Source of the DNA: Cheilinus undulatus
Lineage: Eukaryota; Chordata; Actinopteri; Labriformes; Labridae
DNA length: 64,000 bases
Direction of reading: 5' to 3'
Assembly: GCF_018320785.1 (NCBI RefSeq)
Contig: NC_054865.1
Span: forward strand, 33,170,398-33,234,397
Made by a program: the position numbers and the translations under genes. The notes below the pieces were generated by a model that was not told the origin of the DNA, made no database searches, and worked only from the letters and a program-made list of their open reading frames with translations. This document shows positions 23,691 to 35,030 of the stretch, piece after piece; within the stretch, counting starts at the first letter, position 1, and every line of letters begins with the position of its first letter.

Positions 23691-25010
23691 AGATCCCTCA
23701 AAAAAACAACTCAAATCACATTATCATGGGACACAGTATAATGCAAAGCAAGTGTGTCCTCCCTGGGCTTCTGTACTGATTCAGTCTTAAAACATAATTT
23801 ATGTTGTCTTTTTGTTCAGTCATACAGTAACATTTTTGATTAAACAGATTTAAGTGATTTAAAATGTTTGATGTGGAGTCCTTAGGCTGGACAAGTTAAA
23901 AACCACAAGATGAAATATTGTTAATTATCACCTTTGTGTGGCTTCCAATCAACCTTAATAACATCTACAATCATAAACAGTATTGTAGGTAACCAACTTT
24001 TTCCAAAGTTATAAGACTAGCTTTAATACAGCATCAGTTCTGTTGTCTCTAGCTTTCAACTCATAAAGTCAAACTGAGGTTATGACAGAATTCAAAAGTT
24101 CACCCTCTGATCACCTCATCCTCACAGATTGTACTACAGTCAGTGTCAGATGCAAATATAGCTGTACTCTGTGTGTGTGTTCATATGTGTAAAGGACAGA
24201 GGGGAGACAGAGGAATATTTATTGCTCTGCAGAGATTACATCCCTGGTCTGGATTACAAACCAAATCACTTGATTCAATCTCACACTCTCACCCTCCTTC
24301 TCACCAAAATTCACCCTTTAAAATGACTCAATGAACACTACATTTTCTTCTTTTGCTGTGCAAAGAGCAAAAAACAAAACCCTCTTATTTATCTGATTTA
24401 TCAATCAGACTAATCATAGTTGAATGTGTGATAATGTCACTGGAGTCAGATTACTGAGTAGTGATTTACTGGTTTGTCCTCTGATCCCATTTTCACCTAA
24501 TCCACAGCCCCATAAGAACAACACTCTACAAATATTTCAATCAGCACAGACTCCATTTTCAAGGATTATTTACTGTGCAATTTTAGAAAATACCAAGAAA
24601 TGTGCAACCCTCCTAATGGAATCTAGACACTGGTGGTGGTATTGGTGGAGAAGGGTGCACAACGTGATGCACAATGGCTTGCCATCTGAAAACCTGGACA
24701 CTTTTGGTCAGGATGGGGGTGACTGGGGTGGAGGAGGGTTTCACAGATCCACACTGGAGATGAATTGACTGCAGCAGAAAGGAGAGCTGATTCAAAGATT
24801 AGAAGCAGCATAATGATTGGTCCTTTTAGTTTTTTTCTAGATCTGGTTGGTTTGGTTCTTAAAGAATAAACACTCATACACAGCTGATAACCAAAACATC
24901 CACAAGCAGTGTTTGGGAAGGGCAGAACTGTTGATTTGATTAACCTTCTGTCCATAAAATTCGTCTGAAAAAGAAAGATATGAAGTTGTGGGCAGACGCA
25001 ACCCTGGTGA
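23691..25010. other. Intergenic, no gene
   Basis: Nothing recognisable. Confidence 0.5.
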
Positions 25011-25410
25011 AAAAACTACACATTAGCTTGACAAGCAGCAGCTATGATTGTTCACCATCAGTGGATCCAGTTGGTGAATCAAACTCTTGCCAAAACCAGT
25101 CAAGAGAGGAGCAAAAAATCTTTCTGTTAGGTAAAAGCTTTCAGTGTGGTTTTTTGCTCTTCTTTGAAAAATGCTCTTCCAATCGGATTGTTTTATTTTT
25201 TTCTGCCACCACATCCAGGCTTATCACTTCAATGGTGGCCATTGTTTACCAGCTTGCATTGCAGCTAAACCCCACCTTAGCTACCACTTAGTTCTTCTCA
25301 AATTAAACCGAGTGGCCAGGTCATTCTCAGACTGGGAGCAAACACTTCAGTCTGAAGGTTTGCAAGATGGATCTGCCTGATGACAGATCCCACTTTCAGC
25401 AAAATCGGTC
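25011..25410 (-). pseudogene. RecQ-like helicase fragment with Walker A motif (copy 1)
   Basis: On the minus strand a 63-codon frame (25214-25023) reads LLTGFGKSLIHQLDPLMV. This matches the Walker A/motif I region of RecQ-like helicases (normally PTGFGKSLIYQ), with Pro replaced by Leu. Upstream (to 25410) it shares a stretch with the repeat at 31200-31260. The fragment is isolated and short, and its preceding codons do not fit the family. It is best read as a decayed copy of the same multi-copy helicase-related repeat. Confidence 0.55.
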
Positions 25411-26959
25411 CACAGGGGGCAAAACTATGAAAAGTATGGTGCTGTATAAGTATTTTAACAGTCTGAAGGATGTGGCAGCATTTAACAAATATGGGGCCCT
25501 TTCTTTACTCATCACATGAAAAGATCAATGTGATTTATTCTGTATTTGGATGAGGTACATGACTTATAAGCTTCCAGTGGCATTGCCATGCTTGCAACCC
25601 AGACTTGTGTGCTGTGGTGGTAGCTGAATGATATCACATTGTATTGTATCCATATGGTATTTTACGTATATCATTTATCATAAATTGCAGAATATCTCTG
25701 AAACAGTATTAACAAATAGAGATTTGTTTTTTCAGAGAACAGAAAACTTTCGCTTTGTGTTATCACTCAGAACATATTTTTATTTTTAGTAAGAAAATAA
25801 ACTCCATAATAACATTGTAGTGATATTAAAAACAAACAAAACCATGAAAAACTAAAACATGATCTTTTATTAGTAAAGCCAAATGGATAAGTTTGACTCC
25901 CTTTTTATAAAACTCATACTGAATAAAAACACTTCAGTGAACATAGGCTGTACTTTCTATATGGACAGGCTGGACGATACAAAAAGAAATTAATTTTTGA
26001 ACAGTAACTTGGCGGTAAACTGCACGGTGGCAACAGATAAAAATGATCTCCAACACTGAAAGATGAAATGCATGTTGTAAAATCTAACAGGCACTTTAGG
26101 CTAAAACTCCTGGGTCTCTGTGATGTGGGTTTCAACACAAGCCATCTGTGAGTGACAGGAGGTTTGGTGCTCAGGGCTCCACTGTTGTTTATTCAACCTC
26201 CTCAAAATCCTCAGTGAATTTAGTCACGCATGACTTCTGTTGATCAAGTACTGAGAGAAATTTGCATTTTCATGCACTGAAAGTTTGTGTCATCAGTCTG
26301 TCTTTCTGTTTGATCTTCTCACTGTGGAGTGTCTCTATCCAAGGAATTTTAGATACAAAATAAGCTTTTTAACAGCTTTTAATTAGCTAATAGCAGCTGC
26401 TAAAAATGTCTCCTCACTTAAATGTTCAGTTATAAACGGTGTCATTACAGGACCTGACCACTTTGAAAGTGTACGTTGATGAATATAGAAAATGAAAAAT
26501 AGTATTTGTTGTGTTTGTAGCTGTTAAATTATGAGTATATGAATAGATATATTTTGTTTAAGACATCCAATAAACAGGACGTTTTATGGCTGAAAACTAA
26601 CTTCCAGCTCTGTCTGGAAGACAAACCACATAATGATGACACTGCTTGTTTAAGCACTTCAGAGGTGAAGTTTATTTATCACAAATTAAACAGCATAAAA
26701 ACGGATTCTGCTTTTGGCAATAAAATATATTGGCTCGTATTATTGGCAGTTATTTACTTAAAACTTTGCCTGCATGACACCCTCCTTCAGTGGTCAGCTA
26801 CTTACAGTGCTCTTGGGACATTTTAGCTCCTGTGTCACTTTAAGCTGCTGAAATATTCCTTGGATAAAGTATCTAATTCACTTTCTGGTGCAACCTTAAC
26901 GTAAAGTATACGAACTTAATGTGGTATGTCAAACACAATAGTTATTATTTAACATCTTG
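25411..26959. other. Intergenic, no gene
   Basis: AT-rich; the ORF at 26539-26826 matches nothing known to me. Confidence 0.5.
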
Positions 26960-27112
26960 GAGCACGGATGGCCTGGTGGTTGGGTCGCGTCCCATGTGTG
27001 CAGACAGCCTGGGTTAAAGTCTGGTCTTTCCAACTCTGTCGTCCTTGTTTCTGTCTCTGTCCACTGTCCTCCTCTCTGAGTAAATGCTTAAAGAGCCAAA
27101 AAGTACATATTA
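26960..27112 (+). mobile_element. tRNA-derived SINE-like element
   Basis: A good RNA polymerase III A box (TGGCCTGGTGG, 26969-26979) is followed 31 bases later by a degenerate B box (GGGTTAAAGTC, 27011-27021). A CT-rich body follows (CTGTCTCTGTCCACTGTCC). The arrangement and the GGCCTGGTGGTTGGGTCGC head match fish tRNA-derived SINEs. The 3' limit is uncertain and no target duplication was found. Confidence 0.6.
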
Positions 27113-27323
27113 ATGTCCCTGCATCATTAAACTCAACACATCTGCCTGTTAGTGGGTGTTTCTGTACTGCATACTTGTAAACAAAATAAAATCTCTTATT
27201 CCTTTGCTTTTTATCTTTTTCTTGTCTGTGGGTCTCAGAATTGGAGGAGTGTAATGCAAAATGAACTCTTTTAATATCAAAAATACTTCAGTGACATACT
27301 GCTGGAAGCTCATTAGACTGTGA

Positions 27324-30284
27324 TTACATGAGCAAATGAAGCTTCTGTTGGATGATTTCAGAGTTCATCGTCCACAAGAACTCTGTCAGTCCTCCTGTGA
27401 GCAGCTCCTCCATGGTAACAAACTGCAGCACCTGTGTGCCACACTCGGACTGCAGGTTTTTCCCTGACCTCTCCTCTCCTCTGAACAATTGACCCATGCA
27501 GTCATGGACATCAGTGAGAACAGGAAGTATCTGTGCAGCAGATTCAGGGCAGAAGCCAACACATACAAGAACTGTCCCTACGCCTGAGGGTGGAGGATGC
27601 CTGAATGTAACTGAGTGAAAACACACATGCAGGCAGAGAACAACAGCTGCTGTGACACGGGTGAAGGCAGAAAGCACAGGCAACAGCAGAGCATCCCCAG
27701 AGTTCAGGCTCTGCAGGGAGGACAGGACACAGGCTATGAGCTGCTGCTGGTACAGCGGCTCCCCGTCGTGCAGCAGGATACAGCCTCTCTGAGGGAGTGA
27801 AGGCTCAGCAGAAAATGTTAACACTAAATCCTCATGCTGGTTTTCACCCCAGATGGATCGGCTGCCAAACACCAGACACTGTCGCTTTTTCTTATTCTCA
27901 CAGAGACTTGCAACTTCAGACAGGATGGAGGCTGCAGAGACCCCGCTACAAGACTCACAGGGAGGTATGTGAGTCCAGTCTACTGTTGTGTCCATGAGGG
28001 CTTCATTTAGGTGGTTTAACAATCCACCGTCACAGAATGGAGAGTTTCTGACCGCAGGCAGCGCAGCTCCAACAATAACATACCAAGAATCCACCTGACA
28101 CTCAGTCAGGGGTCCCTCCAGCGTGCAGCTGCTCCCATCAGTCTCAGTGTGGTGTCTCTTTATCACTGTGACATAGCAACCCCTCTTGATGCGCTCCCTC
28201 CAGCTCAGGGTTTGTAATTCCCTGCGCTCGTTGAAGGAGCCTGTTTGCTTCTTCTGTCCCAGAGGCCGGCCCGCTGAGGTGCTGCAGCAGGCAGGACTCA
28301 CTGTGTTACGAGAGATCCACCGACTCCGGGGGAGGAAGCTCACCTACACAGACAGATACCAATGTTGGATTATAAAGAGCACAAATAAGCAAAATCATTG
28401 ATAGAAAAACATGCATAAAAAGGAAGAAATCCATCCACAATCATGAACTTTGGCAACTATTACTGCCAGTAGGGATAAATTGGTTAAAAGCAACAGTATC
28501 AGACTAAAAAACCTCTTAGGACATTTTTCAGGGCCTTTTTAATCAGTCGTTGAGCTGGTAAGAGCCTCAAGAGGAAGTTGTAACATGAACTGATGTACAA
28601 CATAGCAGAAGACTATTTTGGACATGATTCTGTAAAGGTCTTATTTTGTCTGTTACAGTGAGGTTCATAATCGAACAGATCTAATATCTGTTCTATGTTT
28701 TTCTGCCCATACTTCAGGCTGGGACACTATGTCTTAAAAGGACTAAAACTGAACTGAATGCTGAAAGAGGAGTGGCTCACTCTAGAAAGAATTTTTCATC
28801 AATTTTTAATTCATTAATTCACTTTTAGGTCAACATGGACAAAAAAGTCCCCTAAGTGCTCAGAAAATGCATGAAAGCTGAACATCAAGACACAAAGGAC
28901 AACCAAGGAAACTCCACCTGCTGATGAGGACCGTGAGATATGAGGCTTAAGGTAAGTTTGTTTTGTTGGCTGCTGTTTCAGGACTAAGGAATTAACTTGG
29001 AGGTTATATAGTATGACAAGTTCCTGTTCTTACCTGAAAACGCTGCAGATATTCCTGAGCTGCGCAATCCCTGATGTAGTCCAGCCTCTGCCTCAGCTCC
29101 TCGCTCATTCCTTCAAACAGATGCAGGTTTTCTGTGATCGTCTCCACCTGCAGCGCGTGGAAGTATGAGCTCACTTCTTCGTGCTGCTTCAGAAACCATT
29201 CTGGGAGAAGAGATTTTGGGAAAAGTGCCTCTCTGTCAGCCATATTTGGCCCGTAGTTACGTATCAGTTTTGAAAGCAGAGGCCTCACGTCTTCTTTCCT
29301 GTTGTAGTTCAGACAAACAACGTAAACCTCAGAGTTTCCTGCTTTGCTGGTTGCCGGTTTAAAGATGTTGACAGAGTGGAAACAGCAGTTCAGCAGGTAG
29401 AGTAGGCAGACAGAGGAGTGTTCATACAGGGTGAACATCTTCAGAACAAAAGAGCCACCTGGGCTGAGGAGCAGCAAAGCGGCCGTGACCTCACAGTAAT
29501 GAAGCGACGCCACCAACGCCTCCTGTTCATCCGGGTTCTCCTGACAGTCAAAACTTCCATCTGCTGTCACCAAGTCCACTCTGCGCATGTTGGCCACAAA
29601 CACCTGCAGCTCCAGCAGATGTTTCTGCAGCATGATGTTTCCTGTGTTATCTGAACCAAAGAACCACCAGGGCAGCGTGTTGGCAATCAGTCGATCGTCT
29701 GCGATGGTGGTGCTCCCTCCATTAGCCTCATGGTAGGGGTTGAGAGTGTTGGCGGCCCAGCTCCAGTCACAGTAGCGTGTGGACTCGCTGGTTTTGATGT
29801 AGTGGTTCAGAGCGGTAATGAAGGCTCCAGGAGCCTCACACAGATGGACTGTGTTCAGCTCTCCATTTTGAAGCGCTTCCTCTGGAAGAAGACTGAAGGT
29901 TCCCAGGATCTCATAGAACTTGCACCAGGCCTGGGTGCAGACCTCAGCACCAGCAGCAGAACGGACTGCAGAGATCACCTTCCCAGCTCGATTTGTGGAG
30001 TTGGTGTGCTGGTGCCAGACCTGGACATTCTTATCGCTGAGCTGGTTCTTTACAGCGTTCAGTGATACCTTAAGGTCCTGCAGCCGGCTGTGCTCCTCTG
30101 CAGAGTGTCTGAGAGCAGCATTCGGGTCTGGGAGGCACCACTCCCCATCGGATGGTTTCACATAGGTTCTAACTTTACTAAAAAGACTCTGAATCTCAGT
30201 TTGTGTGTCCTGATCCAACGCCACCATGTTGTTGAAGTGGTGCAGCTTGCTGGCTTTCTTTCTGGTCCCATTGCCTGAGCTCAT
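27324..30284 (-). CDS. cmtr2: CMTR2, cap-specific mRNA 2'-O-methyltransferase 2 (two coding exons)
   Basis: The coding exons are 30284-29034 (417 codons) and 28343-27324 (339 codons plus TAA), joined in phase 0 for 756 residues; the human protein is about 770. The start ATG (30284-30282) lies just after a strong acceptor (pyrimidine tract, then CAG at 30293-30291), and the first coding exon ends in CAG|GTAAG. The second exon begins after TAG at 28346-28344. The enzyme family adds a 2'-O-methyl group to the second transcribed nucleotide (cap2) of capped RNA using S-adenosylmethionine. The RrmJ/adrift-type methyltransferase domain spans roughly residues 95-330. The SAM loop HLCEAPGAF is at 148-156. 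A K-D-K-E tetrad is readable as K102 (AGKVIS), D242 (TADGSFD), K282 (FVLKMFT) and E319 (NSEVYVV). The second exon matches the non-catalytic C-terminal methyltransferase-like domain (LLHDGEPLYQQ, VLQFVTMEELL). No frameshift is seen, so the gene looks intact. The ORF also runs 39 codons upstream of this ATG, but that part is intron. Confidence 0.96.
28344..29033 (-). other. cmtr2: CMTR2 intron between the two coding exons
   Basis: A 690-base phase-0 intron. The donor is GTAAGAAC, reading down from 29033, and the acceptor is TGTGTAG, ending at 28344. I see no recognisable repeat or embedded gene inside. Confidence 0.85.
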
Positions 30285-31179
30285 CCTCACCTGTTGAACA
30301 AGGACAACAAGAGGAGTTAAAAAAACTGTCTGCCTCATCATTTTGGTTATGCTGCATTCCAGCAGATGGTTCAGTGATGATGTGACCTGCTTACATGGCA
30401 CAGGTAGCGTTGATCAGAAGAAAAAAAGGCTGCAAGCTCATTTCACAGTGAATTTAACCAAGGCCAAGCTCTGCAGCCCTTCATTTCCCTCGACATGCAT
30501 GAGTGGTGCTGAATTGCTTGTGTTGACTCATTGTGATACGGTGTCCTCAGGCAGCAGAGCAGACTGTAAAAACTGGTGATTACTTCACAGGGTCACCCAC
30601 TTAAAAAGAGAGAGAGATTCTATGAATCAATGTTATAACACCACTTCATGGAGTATGCCTCCTTTTAAGGCTGCAGCTTTCTAAGGACTCAGCCCACACA
30701 GGACCCAGCCAGTACACTGCTCAGATCAAACCAAAATGAGACAATCTGGCCTAAGGAGGATTCCCTGTCACCAACAATGTTGCCTTGCAACCTAAGCAGC
30801 TGCACTGTAACTAGCTGACACACAATGCACTATTGCCAACAAATGTAGATTTTTGAGGGGCAGACTGTTGTTGTTAATCTTGACGAAACAGCTGAAATGT
30901 GTTCAAACTAAAGATGTAAAGTGATTTAAAAGATATAGGCTTGATATCTTCTGACTTCTTCATTTTGTGTCTAAGCACTTTACTGATAATAGAAATTATG
31001 AGTTAAATTAATAAATACTTACATTTAAATACTGAGTGCATTTTTTCATTTATTATTTGAAATGTTTAAATATAAAAAATCAAGTTATACTTTACATTTC
31101 AGTGATTTTGCATTGCAATCTGCAGGGAAAATTAAATATGGATGGAAGGGAGGATGCATTAACCTTGTAAAGCAGATGG

Positions 31180-31720
31180 ATACGCCCGTTTCCTTATTTT
31201 TCACTGGTGAATTCATCTTGCAAAGCTCCCGTCTGAACCGTTTGGGTCTGGTTAGAAAGTGACAGGACCAATCTGTGATGAGGGGCAGTACTTTCAGGCG
31301 CGGCGGAGTCATGACGTAAGCAAGCAGCAACAAGAGGCCGGTGCAATTATTGCGAAAGAGCTTAGCGTGGACGCTGCTAAAGCGCCAGTTTTATCAGAAT
31401 TTGACGACATTTCTTCGTTAAAAGAAGAACAAAGAACAGCAGTGAGTTGTTTTCTTTTCAAAAACGAAAAAAGTCGTGTACTGTCATGTCTACAGTCGCC
31501 ATGGTTTGCGTTATTCCTCTGTGCACGCACACCTCGATAGCAGCTACATCAAGTGTTTTGTTGTTCTGATTGGCCGGTAAAGATATGACAGACAGAACAT
31601 TCATCCGATCACACTTTTTTCAAATCCTCTGCTCTTTCCCAAATGCTTAGTATTGAAGGTTTTCCAGATGGATGTGTTCCATCTGGCGTGTCAGGTTAAG
31701 GATGCATAGGGTAAACAGAA
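31180..31720 (+). repeat. Dispersed repeat carrying a RecQ-like helicase N-terminal fragment (copy 2), in CMTR2 5' intron
   Basis: An open frame at 31259-31540 includes ELSVDAAKAPVLSEFDD followed by SSLKEEQRTAVSCFL, resembling the start of a RecQ-like helicase domain. The Walker A motif that should follow is missing. Instead the sequence continues into a tail shared with the copy at 34560-35030 and ending CTGGCGTGTCAGGTTA (about 31683-31698). The upstream part (31200-31260, CTTGCAAAGCTCCCGTCTGA) matches, in reverse, part of the copy at 25011-25410. It lies in the probable 5' intron of CMTR2, antisense to it. Confidence 0.6.
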
Positions 31721-32949
31721 ATTATTCAAACCAGAACAGGGATGACCAGATAGCTCAAATTTAGCAGGTAAAGTCATGCCTGGAGATATAGGGAAATTAT
31801 AAAAGGATATTTTCACCCTTTGATTTTTTTCAGCAAAAATCATGAACACACAGTCAGAAGATTCAATTTCACACTGAGTTGTATTTGTTTACAACAGTCC
31901 ATCATACACAGGACATTAATCTCTAAATAAAACTGTATAATCAGGCTACCTGTTTAATCTGTCACCATGATAACATGTTCAAAAATATTAAAAAACTTCC
32001 TCTAATTGTAGAACAATTTCTTATAAGCGACACATTTAAAGAATTTAGAGTCAGGATCAAATTAACCCCAGAGCTAATCCTCTGCTCATGTGCACATGAT
32101 TTAGATGACAATGACATATTTCTGGGTCATTTCTTGATTAGTCTGCAGTGACTCACTGATGAATGGCGGCACACTGTACGGTATATAGCTAATGGCAGCA
32201 CATTCATCAATTATTCCTCATAAATCATGTTGATAAGCTCTGCTTGTGTGTATGAAAATCTGCTACCCTGTGCTGGATTTGTAAAAAGATTATTTTACAA
32301 AAATAAGCCCAAAAAGGTGATTACAATCATTTTGAGTGTTAGATAAGGCTAAAAGATATACTGTCACTGATGGCACCACGCTTTACTGCACTAATAATAA
32401 CAAATCATAATAAACACTAATTTCATTTCATTTGTTTTAACAATGTGTTGACATGCTACATGTCACTGAAAATAAATGTTAAACATCAGCACAGCCTGAA
32501 TGACAACTTATGTCAATTTAGAAGCTCGACTGCTCCTCTATGACAAGATTTGAATTGCATCATGTGAAATGTAGGGTAATTTATTTCCTGAATTGAGCCA
32601 CTGCTATGAAGTCTGAAATGAAACGGCCGAATAACAAACGTAACAGCTGTGTCAGAGTAACCGTCCTAATAAAGAAACATAGTTTTAGTCAAAAAGATGG
32701 TGACATTTAATGTTGTCTGACGACCAAAACTGTAACAAACTAAAGTGTCTCTTTAGCTTAAGCTAAACTGGACGCTTCCTGCACCGCTGTGCTGCTCTAG
32801 TCCGCCTAATATCATTAAAGTACATTTAGAGTCACTCTGTGCTGGTAACGGGCTTTCAGAAAGATTCATCTGTAAACGGGTTCTGTCTGACGGGCGACAA
32901 GTCCAGAACAGAAACTCCATCTCTCTGTAATCACTGAGCAAAAACTCAC

Positions 32950-33037
32950 CGAGCTGAAGCTGCTGTCAGGAAACGGAACCAGGGTGTCATGTGACTCAGA
33001 GCAACAACGCGCATGTGCATAAATGAGAGGGCGGGGC
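32950..33037 (-). promoter_or_regulatory. cmtr2: Probable CMTR2 promoter and non-coding first exon
   Basis: On the minus strand a clean donor (CTCG|GTGAGTTT, exon end 32950) pairs with the acceptor just before the CMTR2 ATG (30291), giving a 2659-base 5' intron. Immediately upstream are an NRF1-like site GCGCATGTGC (33009-33018, one mismatch from the palindromic consensus) and a GC box GGGCGGGGC (33029-33037). There is no TATA box, which fits a housekeeping promoter. The transcription start is not visible and probably lies between about 32960 and 33010. The gene assignment rests on strand, distance and splice-site match, not on transcript data. Confidence 0.55.
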
Positions 33038-34559
33038 TTCTTTAAAGAACTGTTTACATTTTCAATCAAATCTTTTTATTATTGAACACAGTCTGTGATT
33101 TTTTTTTAACTTTTTTTAGGCCCAGCACAAAACAGATTAAATTCCATTTCAATAGTTATTTTTATTCCATCTATTCATATATCTAAGCAAAGCATTTTTA
33201 TTTATTTCATTCCCTTGCATATTTTTTTTTACTATTAAAATACATTTACATTTGTAATGAGAACGGAAAGGGTCTTTTTTTTACTAAATAATTCCCTGAA
33301 TATCAATAAAAATGAAAAGTTGTTAGGGTGTTTGATCAGCTTTCCTACAGACAACAAGATATGCCAAGTACCACATTGTCTGCAACCAGCCACTCTAAGA
33401 CAATACCTGGGTTAAGAAGGATAGCTGGAGAAGTAAAAAACACATGTGAAATTATTTGATAATGCAATTATAAAAAGAGCTATCCGAACTGTAAAAAAAT
33501 GTTTCATGATTCAAACAAAACTGAATAGGGAAGTATACCCTTACTGAAGGGTTTTTGTCATTTTAACCTCATTAAATTGCAGTATTTGAAACTAAAAATA
33601 TGTCAGAGCACTCTTTAGCCCAGATGATGGAATAGGCAAACTTTATCCTCATCGCACTGGTGACAGGATTAAGATGAGCATGCATCCCCCTCTCTTTCCT
33701 TTTTCCCCATACTTCCTTTTTCTCTAGCTCTCCCATATACGATGAGTATGCATCTGTTTCTTTTCAGTTCAGTCTGAAGTACATCTCTTTTGCTTTACTA
33801 GTTTAAACATCAATCAGGAGAGGCTAGTAGATGAATTAATAATGTATTTTACTCAAGCCTCGATATGATATTGAATCGTTATCAAAGTCTTTGGTAATTG
33901 AACCCTTCAGGGTTGCTCCACCTTATGAGTGCAGAGTGTTCAGGGCGAATTTTTGATGAGATCAACTCGGAATTTCAAATTACAAGGACAAAAGAAATGC
34001 ACCATTAGGTTAGTCAGATGACTAGAAAAGCGCTGTATACACTCAGGTCCGTTTACCATTTAGCTGATGTCAGTTGAGGCTGATGATGTCATCTGAGGCT
34101 GATCAGATTAAAAGGCTGATCAAACTGCAATAAAAGATGACAACAAAGATGAAACAACTGTAGACTTGTATCTATGTTTCATTAATAGGATAATAAGGAC
34201 TGGGTATCCTTCAATATAACTTCAGGTATAAATATGTTTACATGTCAAGGAAGTTAGCCCATTTAGCCTTGCTATGCTAGAAGATCCCTGGAAGAAAAAC
34301 AAGGTGTGTTAGGGGAGTTGTATATTGTCACTCTGGTTAATGAATGGTACGGAGCAAATGCTATCCTATTGATAGGAAACAGGGTTCATGATTTTGTCAT
34401 CACGTCAGGGTGTTAGACTACAAGGAAGATGCAAGAAAAATTCTGAGGTCAGTCTTTTAGAATCCTGTTCATGGGGTGTCTTGGGTGCATTGTCAATTAA
34501 GTCACACGACAAGCCACACTCAGCAGTTCGTGAGATTTGGGCCTAACAGTTGGCTGTGA
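33038..34559. other. Intergenic upstream of CMTR2
   Basis: A/T-rich runs near 33100-33300. Tandem GATGTCA/GAGGCTGAT units at 34066-34115. No gene. Confidence 0.5.
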
Positions 34560-35030
34560 TGTTGCAGATGCTTAAAACCCAATTTGTATAGTCTGACCTG
34601 ACCCTAGGCTTTGTAACCTGACACGCCAGATGATGTGTTTCACACATCCATCTGAGAAAGCTTCAATAGGAAACGTTTGAGAAAAGGCAGAGGCTTTGAA
34701 AAAAAACTCAGAGTGTGATTGGGTGAACATTCTGTCTGTCACATCTCTACCAGCCAATCAGAGCAACAAAACACATGACGTAGCCGCTGTTGAGCTTCGC
34801 ATGTGCAGCTACCGAGGAGTAAAGGGAAACATGGCAACTATAGACATGTAAGTACTCCACTTTTGTCGTTTTTGAAAAGAAAACAACTCACTGCTGTTCT
34901 TTATTCTTCTTTTAACGAAGAATTGTTGTCAAGTTCCGATAAAACTTATGCTTTAGCAGCATCCACGCTAATCTCTCCCTCCATAACTGCACCAGCTCTT
35001 GCTGCTGCTTGTTTGTTTGTTGGATAGATT
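34560..35030 (-). repeat. Dispersed repeat carrying a RecQ-like helicase N-terminal fragment (copy 3)
   Basis: Read on the minus strand from 35030, this matches the copy at 31302-31720. The shared reading frame is VDAAKA, then VLSELDN, then SSLKEE, stop, RTAVSCFLFKND, with stops. A shared non-coding tail runs to a TAACCTGACACGCCAGATG boundary (34606-34634 on the plus strand). The SLKEEQRTAV segment resembles the region just before the Walker A motif of RecQ-like helicases that are multi-copy in fish genomes. The helicase assignment is inference; the repeat relationship is seen directly. Confidence 0.6.

Noticed and set aside
29165..30278. Several plus-strand ORFs opposite CMTR2
   Set aside because: Shadows of the conserved coding exon on the other strand.
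30285..30401. Upstream ORF extension of CMTR2 (39 extra codons)
   Set aside because: A strong splice acceptor sits at 30291-30293 just before the conserved start, so the upstream part is intron and translates to non-conserved residues.
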